From: Utricularia gibba
Taxonomy: Eukaryota > Streptophyta > Magnoliopsida > Lamiales > Lentibulariaceae
Direction of reading: 5' to 3'
Length of the DNA: 64,000 bases
Assembly: GCA_002189035.1 (NCBI GenBank)
Contig: CM007992.1
Span: forward strand, 2,666,001 to 2,730,000
Shown here: positions 37,305 through 48,279 of the stretch, in pieces
Layout of the letters: every line of letters starts with the position of its first letter
How positions within the stretch are numbered: the stretch's first letter is position 1
Notes under the pieces: model-generated
Databases searched by the model: none
Told to the model about the DNA's origin: nothing
Seen by the model: the letters and a program-made list of their open reading frames with translations, nothing else
Program-made: the position numbers and the translations under genes

Positions 37305-37420
37305 GGAGCAGCGAGGCGCCATCAATGATGTTGCTATGCTGCATGCACTTGGAGGTGCCATCAGTGATAGCGTTCTTTCACATACGGTTCCTAAAGCGCC
37401 ATTAATAATGGCGTTATAGA
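37305..37420. repeat. Right subterminal repeat array of the MULE
   Basis: Inverted counterparts of the left array: GAGGCGCCATCAATGATG, GAGGTGCCATCAGTGATAG, AAAGCGCCATTAATAATGG, spaced over about 115 bp just inside the right TIR. Confidence 0.7.
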
Positions 37421-37499
37421 CAAAGCGTCACTACTAGTGGCGCATAACATTATTAATATAATGATTTTAATAAAAAATATTATTTATATTGCTTTTTCC
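37421..37499 (-). repeat. Right terminal inverted repeat of the MULE (79 bp)
   Basis: Reverse complement of 31776-31854 with four mismatches. Ends ATATTGCTTTTTCC, directly followed by the TSD AGAATTTAA. Confidence 0.93.
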
Positions 37500-37508
37500 A
37501 GAATTTAA

Positions 37509-37844
37509 GAGGCTCTTCAAGAATCCGAAATCATTTGAATATATATCAAATCCTAATCCTAATGAGCTCAACAAAATAAAGCAAAAACGTGAACTTCGCA
37601 CACACACTATAGGTTTTTGGGGTCGGTTTGCACCTCCTACACATAGCATCTTTAAGTTTTTCGGTCTTCTGAAATGCCCTTTTTCATATCTACAATTATT
37701 ATCCATTTTTGGGATCAGGTCTCACTAATGGTGCTACTGTTGTCTTTTATGAAAATATTAGTTGTCTGGATCATTGTGTAACATTCCTCAATGGGCAAAG
37801 AGGCAGGTAGATGCTTATCCTTGAAAATATTATTTCATTGGGTG
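37509..37844. other. Spacer between MULE and copia element
   Basis: About 335 bp of DNA that was next to 43117 before the copia insertion. A 79-codon open frame on the plus strand (37489-37728) starts inside the MULE TIR and has no family resemblance. No gene is called. Confidence 0.4.
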
Positions 37845-37849
37845 CATAG

Positions 37850-38222
37850 TGTTGGAGTGTGCTTACCCAATTGAGGATTCATGTCAAACACCCAAGGCAT
37901 CTGCTCTGCAAGCAACAAGGTGCCAGAATCCAATCGCTACCCCGCGAAGTCGAAGACCTGCTCTCTGCGGAATTTGGGGCTTATTGTGTTGGACAGGAAT
38001 TCAGTTCTGAAGCCCATAAACTGATTGTGCACACCGGACCAAGTACTCAAGCTCTCAGCCCAAAGTCAAGCTGTACATAAAGACAAGGCAACGACTACAA
38101 CTGAGACAACAACGGATCTATTTTTCAGCATAAATACCATGTGATCTGCTATAAACAGTATATTGCTTACTAGAAAATCTTCTATGCTCTCAAATTCCTT
38201 CAATATCTCCCAAATTCCTTCA
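37850..38222 (+). repeat. 5' LTR of the copia element
   Basis: 373 bp, begins TGTTGGAGTGTGCTTA and ends AAATTCCTTCA. Very similar to the 3' LTR except for 38140-38170, where it has GTGATCTGCTATAAACAG in place of the partial duplication seen in the other. Confidence 0.92.
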
Positions 38223-38299
38223 TGGTGAACTCGACGTGAAGCTCAAACTCATACACAAAACCTTCTCTTATCTCTCAACAACAACTTCTTAGATCAGCA

Positions 38300-41200
38300 T
38301 GGAAAATGCCTTCTCCCAACCACCTCCAACATTTGATGATAACTCAGCTAAGTATCCCAACTGATCCAAGAAAATGGCGAATTATTTTCGCACCTGCAAA
38401 CTCTGGGAGGTATTTGATCCTTCGCTTCAAGGGGACCTCTCCAAAGACACAACAAACGATTCTTGGACCAACAAGGTCAACAGGGCTCAGTCCCTGCTAG
38501 ATCAAGCGGTTGTGGATGATGCCTACGATCTCATCAACAACTGCTCCTCTCCACTTGAAGCATGGAACATTCTGGCAGAAACCTACGGCAAGAATCAACA
38601 AACACTTGTGCTCGAGAAAGCATTAAAGTGGCAAGTATTCGAAAATCTCAAAAATGATACCTGGTCAGAGCATCTCCACCTTCTCCGACTATCTCACTAA
38701 AGTGGTCAATGACTTGAAACAACTGGGAGAATCCCCAGACGACAACAGAATTCGCATGAAGATCATCAGCATAGTTCCCACTCAGTTCGCCTCAACCATT
38801 AATGCCTCCATCTTTGATGGAAGCATCCACACCATGACGCTCAAACAAGTCCTGGAAGGGCTCAAAGGCGTGGAAATGAGGCAACTCAACTATGAGCAAC
38901 AAAACCCACACAAAACTACACTCAAAGCTCAAGAAACTACTCTACCACTCACAGCCAAACATTCTGACCGGCTACAAACCAAATCTCCCCCATCAACTCT
39001 GACAGACCCAACAATCAGAACACATGTCCCTTTTGCAAACAAAAAAACCAGTTACCTCAAGCATGCTGGTGGCATCCGGATGCCGTTTGTTCCTACTGCA
39101 AATTACTAGGCCACACTGATAAGGTTTGTCCACTGAAGAAGTACCACCTCCTTGGAGGTAAAACTGCAGTAAGCATGGAAAAGCTCAATGCAAAGATGAA
39201 AGATGTATCACTCTCAGAACCCTCTAATAAACCGGTAGTTGAACTTTACTCAGAGTGTCACGACACCTTGCTCACAACCTTCACTGACCTACGAAAGCAA
39301 GGAACCTAGCTAGTAGACAATGGGTGTAGTCATCACCTGACTAATGATCTGATGCTCTTCACCTCATTCTCATTCCTACACCACAAATATATTCAAATTG
39401 CAGATGGAAAATGTATACCTGTCACTGGTCAAGGGGCAGTCTGTATTGAGACATCACTGAAGCTTCTAAAACTCAGTGACATTTACTACGTCCCAAACGC
39501 TTCTCACAATCTATTAAGCAGTGGACAGTTAGTCAAGAAAGGTTTTCGAGTGCATTTCGAAAACAATCAATGTCTCATCAAAGATACAAATGATAGCATC
39601 ATCTTGAGCTCTCCTATGGTGAACCACATCTTTCCACTCTTCTCACCTGAGCACCTTGAACATCCTCAAATCTGCTTAACTACCACAGAGGAATCAGAGC
39701 TATGGCACAAAAGGTTAGGGCACTATCACTATCAAGCCATCAATACCTTATAGCCGCAAAACATGGCGACTGGTATCCCCTTCCTTGCTCATCGAAAGAA
39801 TCAGTGCAGCATCTACCTCCAATGCAAACCCTCCTAGAAACCTTTTCCCACCAAGACCTCGATAGCTGCAACAAAATTGTGTGGTTACCTCAGATGTCTG
39901 TGGTCCTATGCACATCACTTCCAATTGTGGTAACCGTTACTATGTTCTCTTTATCGACGAGTTCTCTAAGTACATTTGGGTCTACCTACTCAAACGGAAA
40001 TCTGAGGTCACACACTACTTTACGGTATTTAAAGCAATGGCAGAAGCCCAGAGTAATAGCAGAATACTTACCCTGAGATCAAATAACGGTGGCGAATGCT
40101 CCTCTGCCGAACTGAAAAACTCTCTGCGAGACAAATGGCCTAGTGCACCAATTTTCAGCCCCCTACACCCCACGGCAAAACGGTATCAGAGAACGAAAAA
40201 ACCGTACCATAATGGATATGCCTCGGTGCCTCCTACATGAGAAGAATATGCCACTGAGATTTTGGGGAGAAGCAATCCAAACCTCGGTATATCTCCTGAA
40301 CCGGCTTCCCACCAAAGGCACAATGGATAGGAAATTCCCTTATGAACTTTGATTCAACCAAACACCTGACCTAGCACATCTCAAAATATTTGGATCGATT
40401 TGTTATATTCTCAAACCCCAAGAACTACAAGCCAAGTTGGATAAAAAGTCAGATACAGGCATTTTTCTAGGGTATTCCAACACAAGCAAGGCTTACCATG
40501 TCCTGAACCTTAACACCAATAGAGTGGAGATCACCAGAGAGGTCGTGGTTGACGAAACCAAAAACTTCGATTGGTCTGCTCTGCCTGCTACTCCTGCAGT
40601 GGACAGCCCCACCCACCACTTTATTCAACCTGTTTCTTAACCACGAAGAAGATTCAGACCATAATTCACTCATCAATGGACCCTCAAATTCATCAGAATA
40701 CTCAACTGCTACTTGTTTAGGTACCGAACAAACCTCACCTGCACCTTCTGCACCAACCGCGAATAGCATAGTGATGTAGTCTCCTTCACATGACTCTCTC
40801 AGCAGACTGCCTTACTCCACTGCTACTCCCCCCGTGAGGAAATCAGCTCAGCACCCCCTATGTCTGATGTCCCTCCTCCCATGGATCTACACTCGGAGGA
40901 CATGCTACAACCCTCAAAATCAGACTCCGAAACTACGTCATTAACTCCCAGAGATCATCCCTCCAGCTCCTCCGAGAACCCTAGTGATCACGAGGAAGAT
41001 ATTTCAGGTGTTCCTACACCCTCCGGTGTTATCCCAAGACTGCTCAAGGCAGTCACTCAGGACTACTTGGACAGTATATCCCACGACTACGAGTCCGACA
41101 ATAATCTGCCTAACCACTTTCAAAGCTCCAACCCTGGTGACAATGAAGATTATTTTAGTGACTCCGACATACCCTAGTACCAAAATACAAACTGCTCTCA

Positions 41201-42720
41201 GATATTGTAAGTTACAACCACCTAACCCTTCATGGCCAAAGCACTGCAAATATCATGAAGTTACTTGAGTGGAAAAAATCAATGGATGAATTAGATTCCA
41301 TCCAAGCTCACGATGTATGGGAAGTCGTTGATAAACCTGCAGGAGCCAAAGTATTGAGTCTAAAATGGCTACACAAAGAAAAGCTCAATGCCGACGGGAC
41401 TCACAACAGATATAAATCCTGTATAGTGGCCAAGGGGTACCTGCAACAAGCCGGCATCGACTACAATGAGACCTTCGCCCCTGTAGCACGCCTCGACACC
41501 ATCAAGCTATTAGTCGCACTCTCAGCCTGCAACAATTGGAAATTGCACCATTTGGACATCAAATGTGGTGACCTACCAGAAGACATATACGTCTACCCTC
41601 CTCCAGGCTACGAAATCACAGAAGGCAAGCACAAAATCTTGAAACTCAAGAAAGCACTCTATGGCCTAAAACAGGCCCCTAAGGAGTTGTATTCAACTAT
41701 ACTTCATAAAACTAGGATATATCAGAAGTAAAAATGACACGACACTATATGTCTTGGAGAACTCCTCAGGGAAAGTGATTATATCATTATATCTTGACGA
41801 TATCTTAATCACTGGTAGCAACACTGACCTGATCGAAGAACAAAATTCACTATTGAAATCCCGCTTTAAGCTAATAGACTTGGGACTCACCAGATACTTC
41901 CTCGGGATTGAGATACTGTAGGGAGACAACTACATCTTCATGAACCAAAAGAAATACATCGATGACCTGCTGTGCAAGTACTCACTGCACGGAGAGAAAG
42001 GCAGCAAAGTTCCCTTCTCACCAGAGGGAAAACACAAACTCAAAAATGCTGACAGCAAATATCCAAACCCATCAGAATTTCAACGCCTCATAGGAGCCCG
42101 TCTATACCTCACTGCTACTCGTCATGATATAACCTTTGCAACCTCATATCTATCGAGATACATGCATTCACCTGGCAACCTACACATGGATATAGCTAAG
42201 CAAGTGCTCAAGTACCTGAAGACTTCTTTTACGCTCGGTCTGTATTTTAAAACCGGCACCAAACCCTCTCTGCTAGGCTTTGTGGACGCCGACTTCGCTA
42301 GAGATGAAGATAACTGCAGCTCCACTATCGGGTACCTGTTTACACTAGGATCTACCACATTTGCCTGGAATTGCAAAAAAACAAAGCACCGTGGCTCAAT
42401 TCTCTACCAAGGCAGAGTACATTGCCAGTGCTGCAGCTGCCAACCACGCCCAATGGTTGATAAAAATCTGCAAAGATTTGCGGCTCAACATCAACAAACC
42501 TGTAATCCTTAAAATCGACAACAAATCAGCCATAAGTAAAGCCCAAAATCCCGTGATGTTCGGGCGCACTAAATACATCAAAGTCAAATATCATGTCCTT
42601 CGTGAGTATGTGAAGGAAGGCACTATCAAACTGGAGCACATACCTTCTGAAAATCAAGTTGTAGGCATCCTTACGAAATGTCTCTTTCCTGCCAACTTCT
42701 GCAGATTGCATGAATTACTA
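38300..42720 (+). pseudogene. gag-pol of the copia element, several frameshifts
   Basis: gag reads MENAFSQPPP (38300), WEVFDPSLQGDLSKDT (38407) and, after a frame change near 38670, FSDYLTKVVNDLKQLGES. Zinc-knuckle remains CPFCK...CSYCKLLGHTDKVC lie at 39025-39130. The protease active site reads DNGCSHHLTND (39318) instead of DSG. Gag-pre-integrase is LWHKRLGHYHYQ (39700), followed by integrase blocks with FIDEFSKYIWVYLL (39950) and GIRERKNRTIMDMPR (40185-40230). RT has KARLVAKG-like SCIVAKGYLQQAGIDYNETFAPVAR in pieces (41417-41490), HLDIKCGD (41560) and LYLDDILITG (41790). RNase H has AEYIASAAAANHAQWL (42413) and ends ENQVVGILTKCLFPANF (42650). A TAG at 41920-41922 and shifts at about 38670, 39730, 40180, 41690 and 42380 break the frame. 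Confidence 0.88.
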
Positions 42721-42725
42721 GGGTT

Positions 42726-42734
42726 AAGGAGGAA
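42726..42734 (+). other. Polypurine tract of the copia element
   Basis: AAGGAGGAA immediately before TGTTGGAG of the 3' LTR: the plus-strand primer site for reverse transcription. Confidence 0.8.
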
Positions 42735-43116
42735 TGTTGGAGTGTGCTTATCCAATTGAGGATTCAGGTCGAACACCCAAGGCATCTGCCTCTACAAGCA
42801 ACAAGGCGCAGAATCCAGTCGCTACCCCACGAAGTCAAAGACCTGATCTATGTGGAATTTGGGGCTTATTGTGCTGGACAGGAATTTAGTTCTGAAGCCC
42901 ATAAACTGATCGTGCACACCGGCCCAAGTACTCAAGCTCTTAGCCCAAAGTCAAGTTGTACATAAAGACAAGACAACGCCTATAATTGAGACAACAAGTG
43001 ATCTATTTTTCAGCATAAATACCATAAAGTCAAGTTGCACATAAATACCAAGACAACGGCATACTAGAAAATCTTCTATGCTCTCAAATTCCTTCAATAT
43101 CTCCCAAATTCCTTCA
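42735..43116 (+). repeat. 3' LTR of the copia element, just upstream of DAAT
   Basis: 382 bp, TGTTGGAGTGTGCTTA to AAATTCCTTCA. Internally it has AAAGTCAAGTTG and ACATAAA twice (42947-42966 and 43026-43044), a short duplication missing from the 5' LTR. It ends 121 bp before the DAAT start codon, in the same orientation. Confidence 0.92.
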
Positions 43117-43237
43117 CATAGCACCTCCTCATTGGGGCATAAGGACCTTACATAGCATAGCGACTTTGACGCGATCAATTTTATGCTCAGAGCTATGCAC
43201 AATCTGTGATTACACTGCCTCTCGGTAACGACCTGTG

Positions 43238-45172
43238 ATGGCGCCACTCACAACCGCGTTGATTCCTGTCTCAGAAACTGGATGCGTGGATCTCAAGTCT
43301 GATGCTCGGCAACTCATTGCAACTGCTTTTTCGAAGAATCTCGCGTTTTCCTGTACTGGGTCTTCTTATTGGGAGCCTAAAAGGCGCAAGTGGTCCAATT
43401 TTGCTATCAAATATTCACCAGGGGCTCATGTTTCATTTGGTGATTTGATCGGTTTTTAGAGTTCTTTGGTGTCCCTGTCGTGTGTTTGGCTTCCCGCGTT
43501 ATCGTCATTGTGTTTCGCTTCTGTGCAGGAGTTGAATCTACTTCGGTTTATGATGTGCCGCTTCTTTCTTGTGAGCAGGTAATTTCATTTTTCTTCACTT
43601 TTGGATTTTGAATGGAATACGGAGAAACCAATCTGCTGTATGTGCATGTATAATAACTTGCCTGATTGGATCATAAGGCTTGGGGGTTGTACATCAATTG
43701 TGGGTTAGGCTCAAGGAGTTTTGGCTGTGAAATGTAGACTAGAAATTGGGGTGGAATATTCCAGTGTAGGTTGTATGCTGTAGCATCTTGTTACAACACA
43801 ATACCTTTTGTTTTGGTGAATGAAGTTGTTGCCCTTGGAAGCCATAATTTTAACAGTCGATGGTATTTTTGAATCATGGTAAATTTGTGTAAGTATACGC
43901 CCTTAATCATTAGTTATGCACGCATTAGCTTTTGGGCTTTATTCTTAATCTTCAGGCCATTGAAAGATTAAAAGCAGTACGTGAAAATTATGAGAGCAAG
44001 TACCAGTACTTGGCTATGTATTCAAGTGTTTTTGGGGGAATAACAACTGATCCATCAGCCATGGTTGTCCCCATGGATGACCACATGGTCCACAGAGGTC
44101 ATGGAGTCTTCGATACCGCTGCTATCTCCAATGGGTCAGTATATGAACGTTCCTGCACCTGTCTTCTAATAATAAACTTTGCAGTATGCTTCCTTGCTTA
44201 TGATCTGTTACTGGCTCAGTCATTTGACAAACGTGGTTTCTCGAATGCTTTTCTGTTGGTTGCTTTAAACTTATTTGGTTAATGTATCAAGAGAATGCTT
44301 ACCTTATTCTTTTATTCCAGTTATCTCTACGAATTGGATCAGCACCTCGACCGCTTTCTAACTTCAGCTGAAATGGCCAAAATAAAGCCCCCTTTGACAG
44401 ACAAACAATCAGAAAAATACTCATACAAACCGTAAGTGCCTCGAAGTGCCGAAATGGATCATTAAGATATTGGCTTTCTGCTGGAATTGGTGATTTCCAG
44501 CTATCTCCAGCCGGCTGCCACAGATCCTCTCTTTATGCTATAGTAATCCAAAGTAAGTCCACTTCCTCTGCCACGCAAAAGGGTGTCAAGGTGATAACTT
44601 CATCTATACCCTTGAAACCTCCCCAATTCGCCACCATGAAGAGTGTGAACTATCTCCCGAACGCACTCTCAATGATGGAGGCTGAAGAGAGTGATGCCTC
44701 CGCCGCAATTTGGTTAGACGAACATGGCTACATTGCCGAAGGGCCTAGTATGAATGTTGCATTTGTTACGAAGGAGAAGGAGCTGGTGATGCCGAAGTTC
44801 GACAAGATTCTGAGTGGCTGCACAGCCAAGAGAGTGTTAGTTCTCGCGGAGGCACTAGTGAAGGAGGGAAAACTTCAAGCAGTGAGAGTGCGGGATGTGA
44901 ATATGGAGGAAGGGAAGAATTGTGAGGAGATGATGCTCGTTGGCAGCGGAGTTCTTGTTCGTTCAGTTATTCAGTGGGACGATGAAGTCATTGGAAATGG
45001 TAAGATTTTCTTGTCCATTCAACAGTGATCATCCATTTGCTTCTGAGGTTCAGAAAGTATCACTTGCTTGACAGGGAAAGAAGGCTCCATTGCCTCTAGT
45101 CTTCTGAATCTTCTTCTGGGGGACATGCACTCCGGCCCGGAATCTGTACGAGTCCTTGTTCCATATGCTTAA
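43238..45172 (+). CDS. DAAT: Plastid D-amino-acid transaminase / aminodeoxychorismate lyase-like (fold type IV PLP enzyme); one apparent -1 frameshift
   Basis: Closest in memory to Arabidopsis At5g57850, a plastid PLP enzyme described as D-amino-acid transaminase and also as aminodeoxychorismate lyase in folate synthesis. Exons: 43238-43439, 43529-43578, 43956-44134, 44321-44999 and 45075-45172, with GT-AG borders and phases fitting except in exon 4. The Ser/Thr/Lys-rich N terminus (MAPLTTALIPVSE) suits a transit peptide. Motifs: YSSVFGGITTDPSAMVVPMDDHMVHRGHGVFDT, YLYELDQHLDRFL, RNGSLRYWLSAG, the catalytic Lys in MKSVNYLPN (44637-44663; K as in family IV), EGPSMNVAFV, LSGCTAKR and the tail SVRVLVPYA. 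In exon 4, MAKIKPP and the following PFDRQTIRKILIQTV lie in different frames. The switch falls in the five-C run at 44379-44383, so one base seems missing. A copia LTR ends 121 bp upstream. Confidence 0.9.
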
Positions 45173-45694
45173 GTTGTACCAGACAAATCTCAGGGCAAGT
45201 GACGTGCGTTGATCACTCACCTATCGTTCAAATCAGTAATATGCATTGGAATGTGTAACATTATTTTCTTTTTTTTAGAAACATTCTTTTTCTGCCAACA
45301 CTACAATTATTATTATTTTTTAATTTTCAGTTTAAATAGGAGGCATATGAAATGTACATGGGGAAATTGAATAAGTGATTCCAAGGGGTTAATTTAATGA
45401 CACAAATAGTTTCAAATCTCATTAACAAGATGACTCCAAACGTTTTACTTATTGTTAGATTTGATTGTACATAATTATTTGAAATTTTATATTTCATTAC
45501 TTTTTTGGAGATTTATAAAACAAGGATCATAAATTTGAGATTTCAAATAATTAGAATTTGGGAAAAGAAATGGAAGAGTAAATATTAGGATTCGAATAAT
45601 TCAGGTAGTATAAAATAGGTTTACCCTTTTTTAATATTATATTAGGATAATTTTATCCTCATTCTTCCAAATAATTATTCATCAATTGGCTCAA
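45173..45694. other. DAAT 3' flank and AT-rich spacer
   Basis: Contains the DAAT 3' UTR. No further gene or delimited repeat seen. Confidence 0.45.
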
Positions 45695-46170
45695 GTATTC
45701 AATGTTTGTAGTTCCTGATTCATAGAAATTCACTTTCAGGGCAATCTTGTCCCAAGGAAGACTACCTTTCCTTCTGGGATGAAGGTATTGCCTCATTATG
45801 TCCATACCAAGGGGCTTAGGCTTGGGATATATTCAGACGCAGGGTAATCTAAATTCGACTGTGTTTGATATCAGGCTTCAAACTAGATAGCTTCAGTTGT
45901 GCATTTGGAATCTCTCACGCAGAGTGTATGAAACTGATACTCCTTGATGAAGCTTACTGTTCTTGCTGCGTTTTCTCTTCCTTTGGCAGAACTTACACCT
46001 GCAGCAAGACAATGCCAGGCTCACTTGGTCATGAAGAACAAGATGCAAGCACCTTCGCATCGTGGGTAAGGATCCTTGTTTTGCAAATTCTGTTATCGAT
46101 TGCTGTATTGTAGTTCGTGGTTTGAAACCGGAATGTCATCCCTAGATTTGATTGCAAGAATATCCACCCA
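45695..46170 (+). pseudogene. Duplicated alpha-galactosidase fragment (two exons)
   Basis: Copy of 49058-49490. It includes the exon 45740-45843 ([20 protein letters not shown]-type reading, then [11 protein letters not shown]) and the exon 45990-46065 ([20 protein letters not shown]), with intron sequence between and the same downstream stretch ending GAATATCCACCCACA. No first exons and no catalytic exons are present, so it cannot make an enzyme. It ends next to the stop of the RING gene on the other strand. Confidence 0.85.
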
Positions 46171-46178
46171 CAAGGTGA

Positions 46179-46904
46179 TCAACGACGACGGTTCAGAGAA
46201 ACCTTGACTCTTGTGCGACAGAGGGGGCATTTGTTCTTAGCTTGCAGCCATTTTTTGATGCATGCGGAATGAAACTGATGTTGGCAGTCCAGGATTCCGA
46301 TCATGCCGCCGTCGCAGAGGCCCTCCTGACAAACGACGCAGATGTTGGACTGCCCGTCTTCATCAATGGCTTCAATTTCCCAATTGTTCTTCATTGTCAT
46401 GCTCTCCATTAGTATCCTCTGATACCTCCTCAGTAACTTTTTTTGATGGTCTTCATGTGCAGGTTCATCCTCTTCGATCTCCTCCGCGAAGGCCGCGTCC
46501 TCCGTCTCGCTGCTCCTCTGGTTCGAACCAACCTCATGGCCCTCAACGATGAGTTTGTCCAGAACCTCCAGTTCTTCATCGGAGGAGATACTCTCACTAC
46601 GAGGAAACAGCACATAGCACCAAAAGCCTCTGAAACGTGGAACGAAGGGTGGAGCGTCGGGATTCAACCCCTTGAAAATCCATGGAACGACGGACTGTGT
46701 GAAACTTGATGGCACGTATGGAGGAGCGTGGATATTCATCGGGAAAGGAGCAGGCACGAATGGAGGGGCCAAGGGATCCAACCCGTAAGGAGCTTCGGAA
46801 ATCTGTGGAACCATGGGCTCCCTCAAACTTAGTGGCACGTATGGAGGAGCATGGATATTCATCGAGAAAGGCGCAGGCACGAGAGGAGCGGCCAGGGGAT
46901 CCAT
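46179..46904 (-). CDS. RING-H2 finger protein, probable E3 ubiquitin ligase, with Pro-rich repeats
   Basis: The C-terminal RING-H2 domain reads CVVC, then DCQHQFHSACIKKWL, then CPLC, giving the C3H2C3 ligand set that binds two zincs and recruits an E2. This type of plant RING protein transfers ubiquitin; the target is unknown. Upstream lies an acidic region (SISSDEELEVLDKLIVEG, EEIEEDEPAHED) and, at the N terminus, two 40-41-residue repeats starting DPLA(A/P)P and sharing MNIHAPPYVP, plus a third partial unit DAPPFVP. The open frame extends to ATG 46964, but the Met at 46904 (MDPLAAPLVPAP) starts exactly at the first repeat and is preferred. The protein is intronless, 241 or 261 aa, with no membrane segment. 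The stop lies about 10 bp from the end of the duplicated alpha-galactosidase fragment. Confidence 0.8.
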   Translation of the reverse strand: MDPLAAPLVPAPFSMNIHAPPYVPLSLREPMVPQISEAPYGLDPLAPPFVPAPFPMNIHAPPYVPSSFTQSVVPWIFKGLNPDAPPFVPRFRGFWCYVLFPRSESISSDEELEVLDKLIVEGHEVGSNQRSSETEDAAFAEEIEEDEPAHEDHQKKLLRRYQRILMESMTMKNNWEIEAIDEDGQSNICVVCQEGLCDGGMIGILDCQHQFHSACIKKWLQAKNKCPLCRTRVKVSLNRRR

Positions 46905-46964
46905 CGGAAAAACAAGTCGGCAAGAGGTGAGTCGTGTGAAAATTCCTCTGGCGAAAACAACCAT

Positions 46965-48222
46965 TTTTATAGGGATTCAGATGCCTCACTTCCATTGAAA
47001 TATGGAAACATTAGAATTAGTAATCAGATACAGATATTAATCTAAACTAGGAAATGTTGTCATATAACATAATATAATTTAAATATTATATAATATAATC
47101 ATGTTTTCATTAGTGCTAAATATAATCAGGTTTTCATTAAAATAAAAACTACTTCTTCATGATTTTATTAATTATAAATAATAAAAAAATAGAAAAAAAT
47201 AGAAAAAAAATCAATTCATCTGCCAAAATTACATATTTCAACTTCAAAGAAAAGAATACCATAATACACAAGTAATTAACAACGTCAATTTATCAACAAA
47301 ATAGATAAATAAATTATTTATTTATATTTAAAATAAATAATTAAATTTTTGTATGTTTTAACAAAAACATTAAATTCAAAATATTTTATATATTTTGTAA
47401 AATATGCATGTATTGTTAAACTAGTTTATTAAATATATATTATTATTAATATATAGATATTTAAATAATAAAAACTATCTACCAAGCAACGATTTAAGGT
47501 TATCTTAATTATAGTTCATACATGCTATATTTATTTTATTTTTTAATGTTATATTCATATTTAATATCATCAATTTAAAAATACAACTTATTATTTTAAA
47601 AATCAGAATATCTATAATTTCTCATGGTTGATACAGAAGATGTCTCAAATCTTTGGGTTAGACTTTTGGTGTAGAAGAGAAAAATATATAATTTTTAATT
47701 ATGTTTAAAAATATTTGTTACTAATTAATATAAATTTAGAGTAATAATTTTAAATCATATTAATAAAATACATACATTATATTATTGAATTATGATATTG
47801 TTTTGATGCATTTATATGTATTTATCTTCATCTTCTCCTTTGATCCTGGAGCACGTGTTCTTGGGGTTTCATCACGTGGATCCAAGAAGAGTGATGATTG
47901 CCTTGCGCGACTGAAGATGAAAAGCGGGCACATTCCGAACATTCTTTCCTAATGATTGTGGTGCTGACACCTAAGGCCTAATATTTTTTAAATGGGGAAT
48001 GTTGACAATCATCCTGCCTGAGACGACGCTATGGATCGAATCAATCTTCTGTTTCAAATCAGCACCATTGATTGATCTCATCCATGGCTTCTAATGGACC
48101 ACTGATTGCAGTGCAGTGTGTACTCTTGGGGTTGATATATACCATTCACGTTTCTCAATTTTGTTTTCAATATTCTTACGGCTTACAAGAACTACTGTTT
48201 CGCCTTCTCTTTTGTTTTCTGT
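46965..48222. other. AT-rich spacer
   Basis: 46990-47800 is very AT-rich, with no gene. 47820-48220 is more balanced and may hold the promoter of the truncated alpha-galactosidase gene. Confidence 0.4.
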
Positions 48223-48279
48223 GTGTCCAACCAGTTGGGTACGGAGGATCTGCGAAGGGGTTCATCGCTTCTACTTCTT

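Larger units (their letters stand above)
31767..37508 (+). mobile_element. Mutator-like element (MULE), 31776-37499, 5724 bp, with 9-bp TSD AGAATTTAA
   Basis: Both borders are exact. AGAATTTAA occurs at 31767-31775 and again at 37500-37508, the 9-bp duplication typical of Mutator elements. Between them lie 79-bp terminal inverted repeats with 4 mismatches, starting GGAAAAAG(T/C)AATATAAATA. Inside are a plus-strand mudrA-like transposase (32177-34588) and a minus-strand plant mobile domain gene (34802-36819). They converge tail to tail, as mudrA and mudrB do in maize MuDR, although the second gene is not mudrB. Both genes contain breaks, so this copy is probably not autonomous now. The good match of the TIRs and the perfect TSD suggest an insertion that is not very old. 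Confidence 0.93.
37845..43121 (+). mobile_element. Ty1/copia LTR retrotransposon, 37850-43116, TSD CATAG
   Basis: Two LTRs (37850-38222 and 42735-43116) enclose gag and pol in copia order. The 5-bp sequence CATAG precedes the left LTR (37845-37849) and follows the right one (43117-43121), so both borders are exact. A polypurine tract AAGGAGGAA (42726-42734) abuts the right LTR. After the left LTR the interior starts TGGTGAACTCGACGTG; this is not the usual initiator-Met PBS (TGGTATCAGAGC), so priming by another tRNA or a decayed site is possible. The polyprotein has several frame breaks. Confidence 0.93.
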
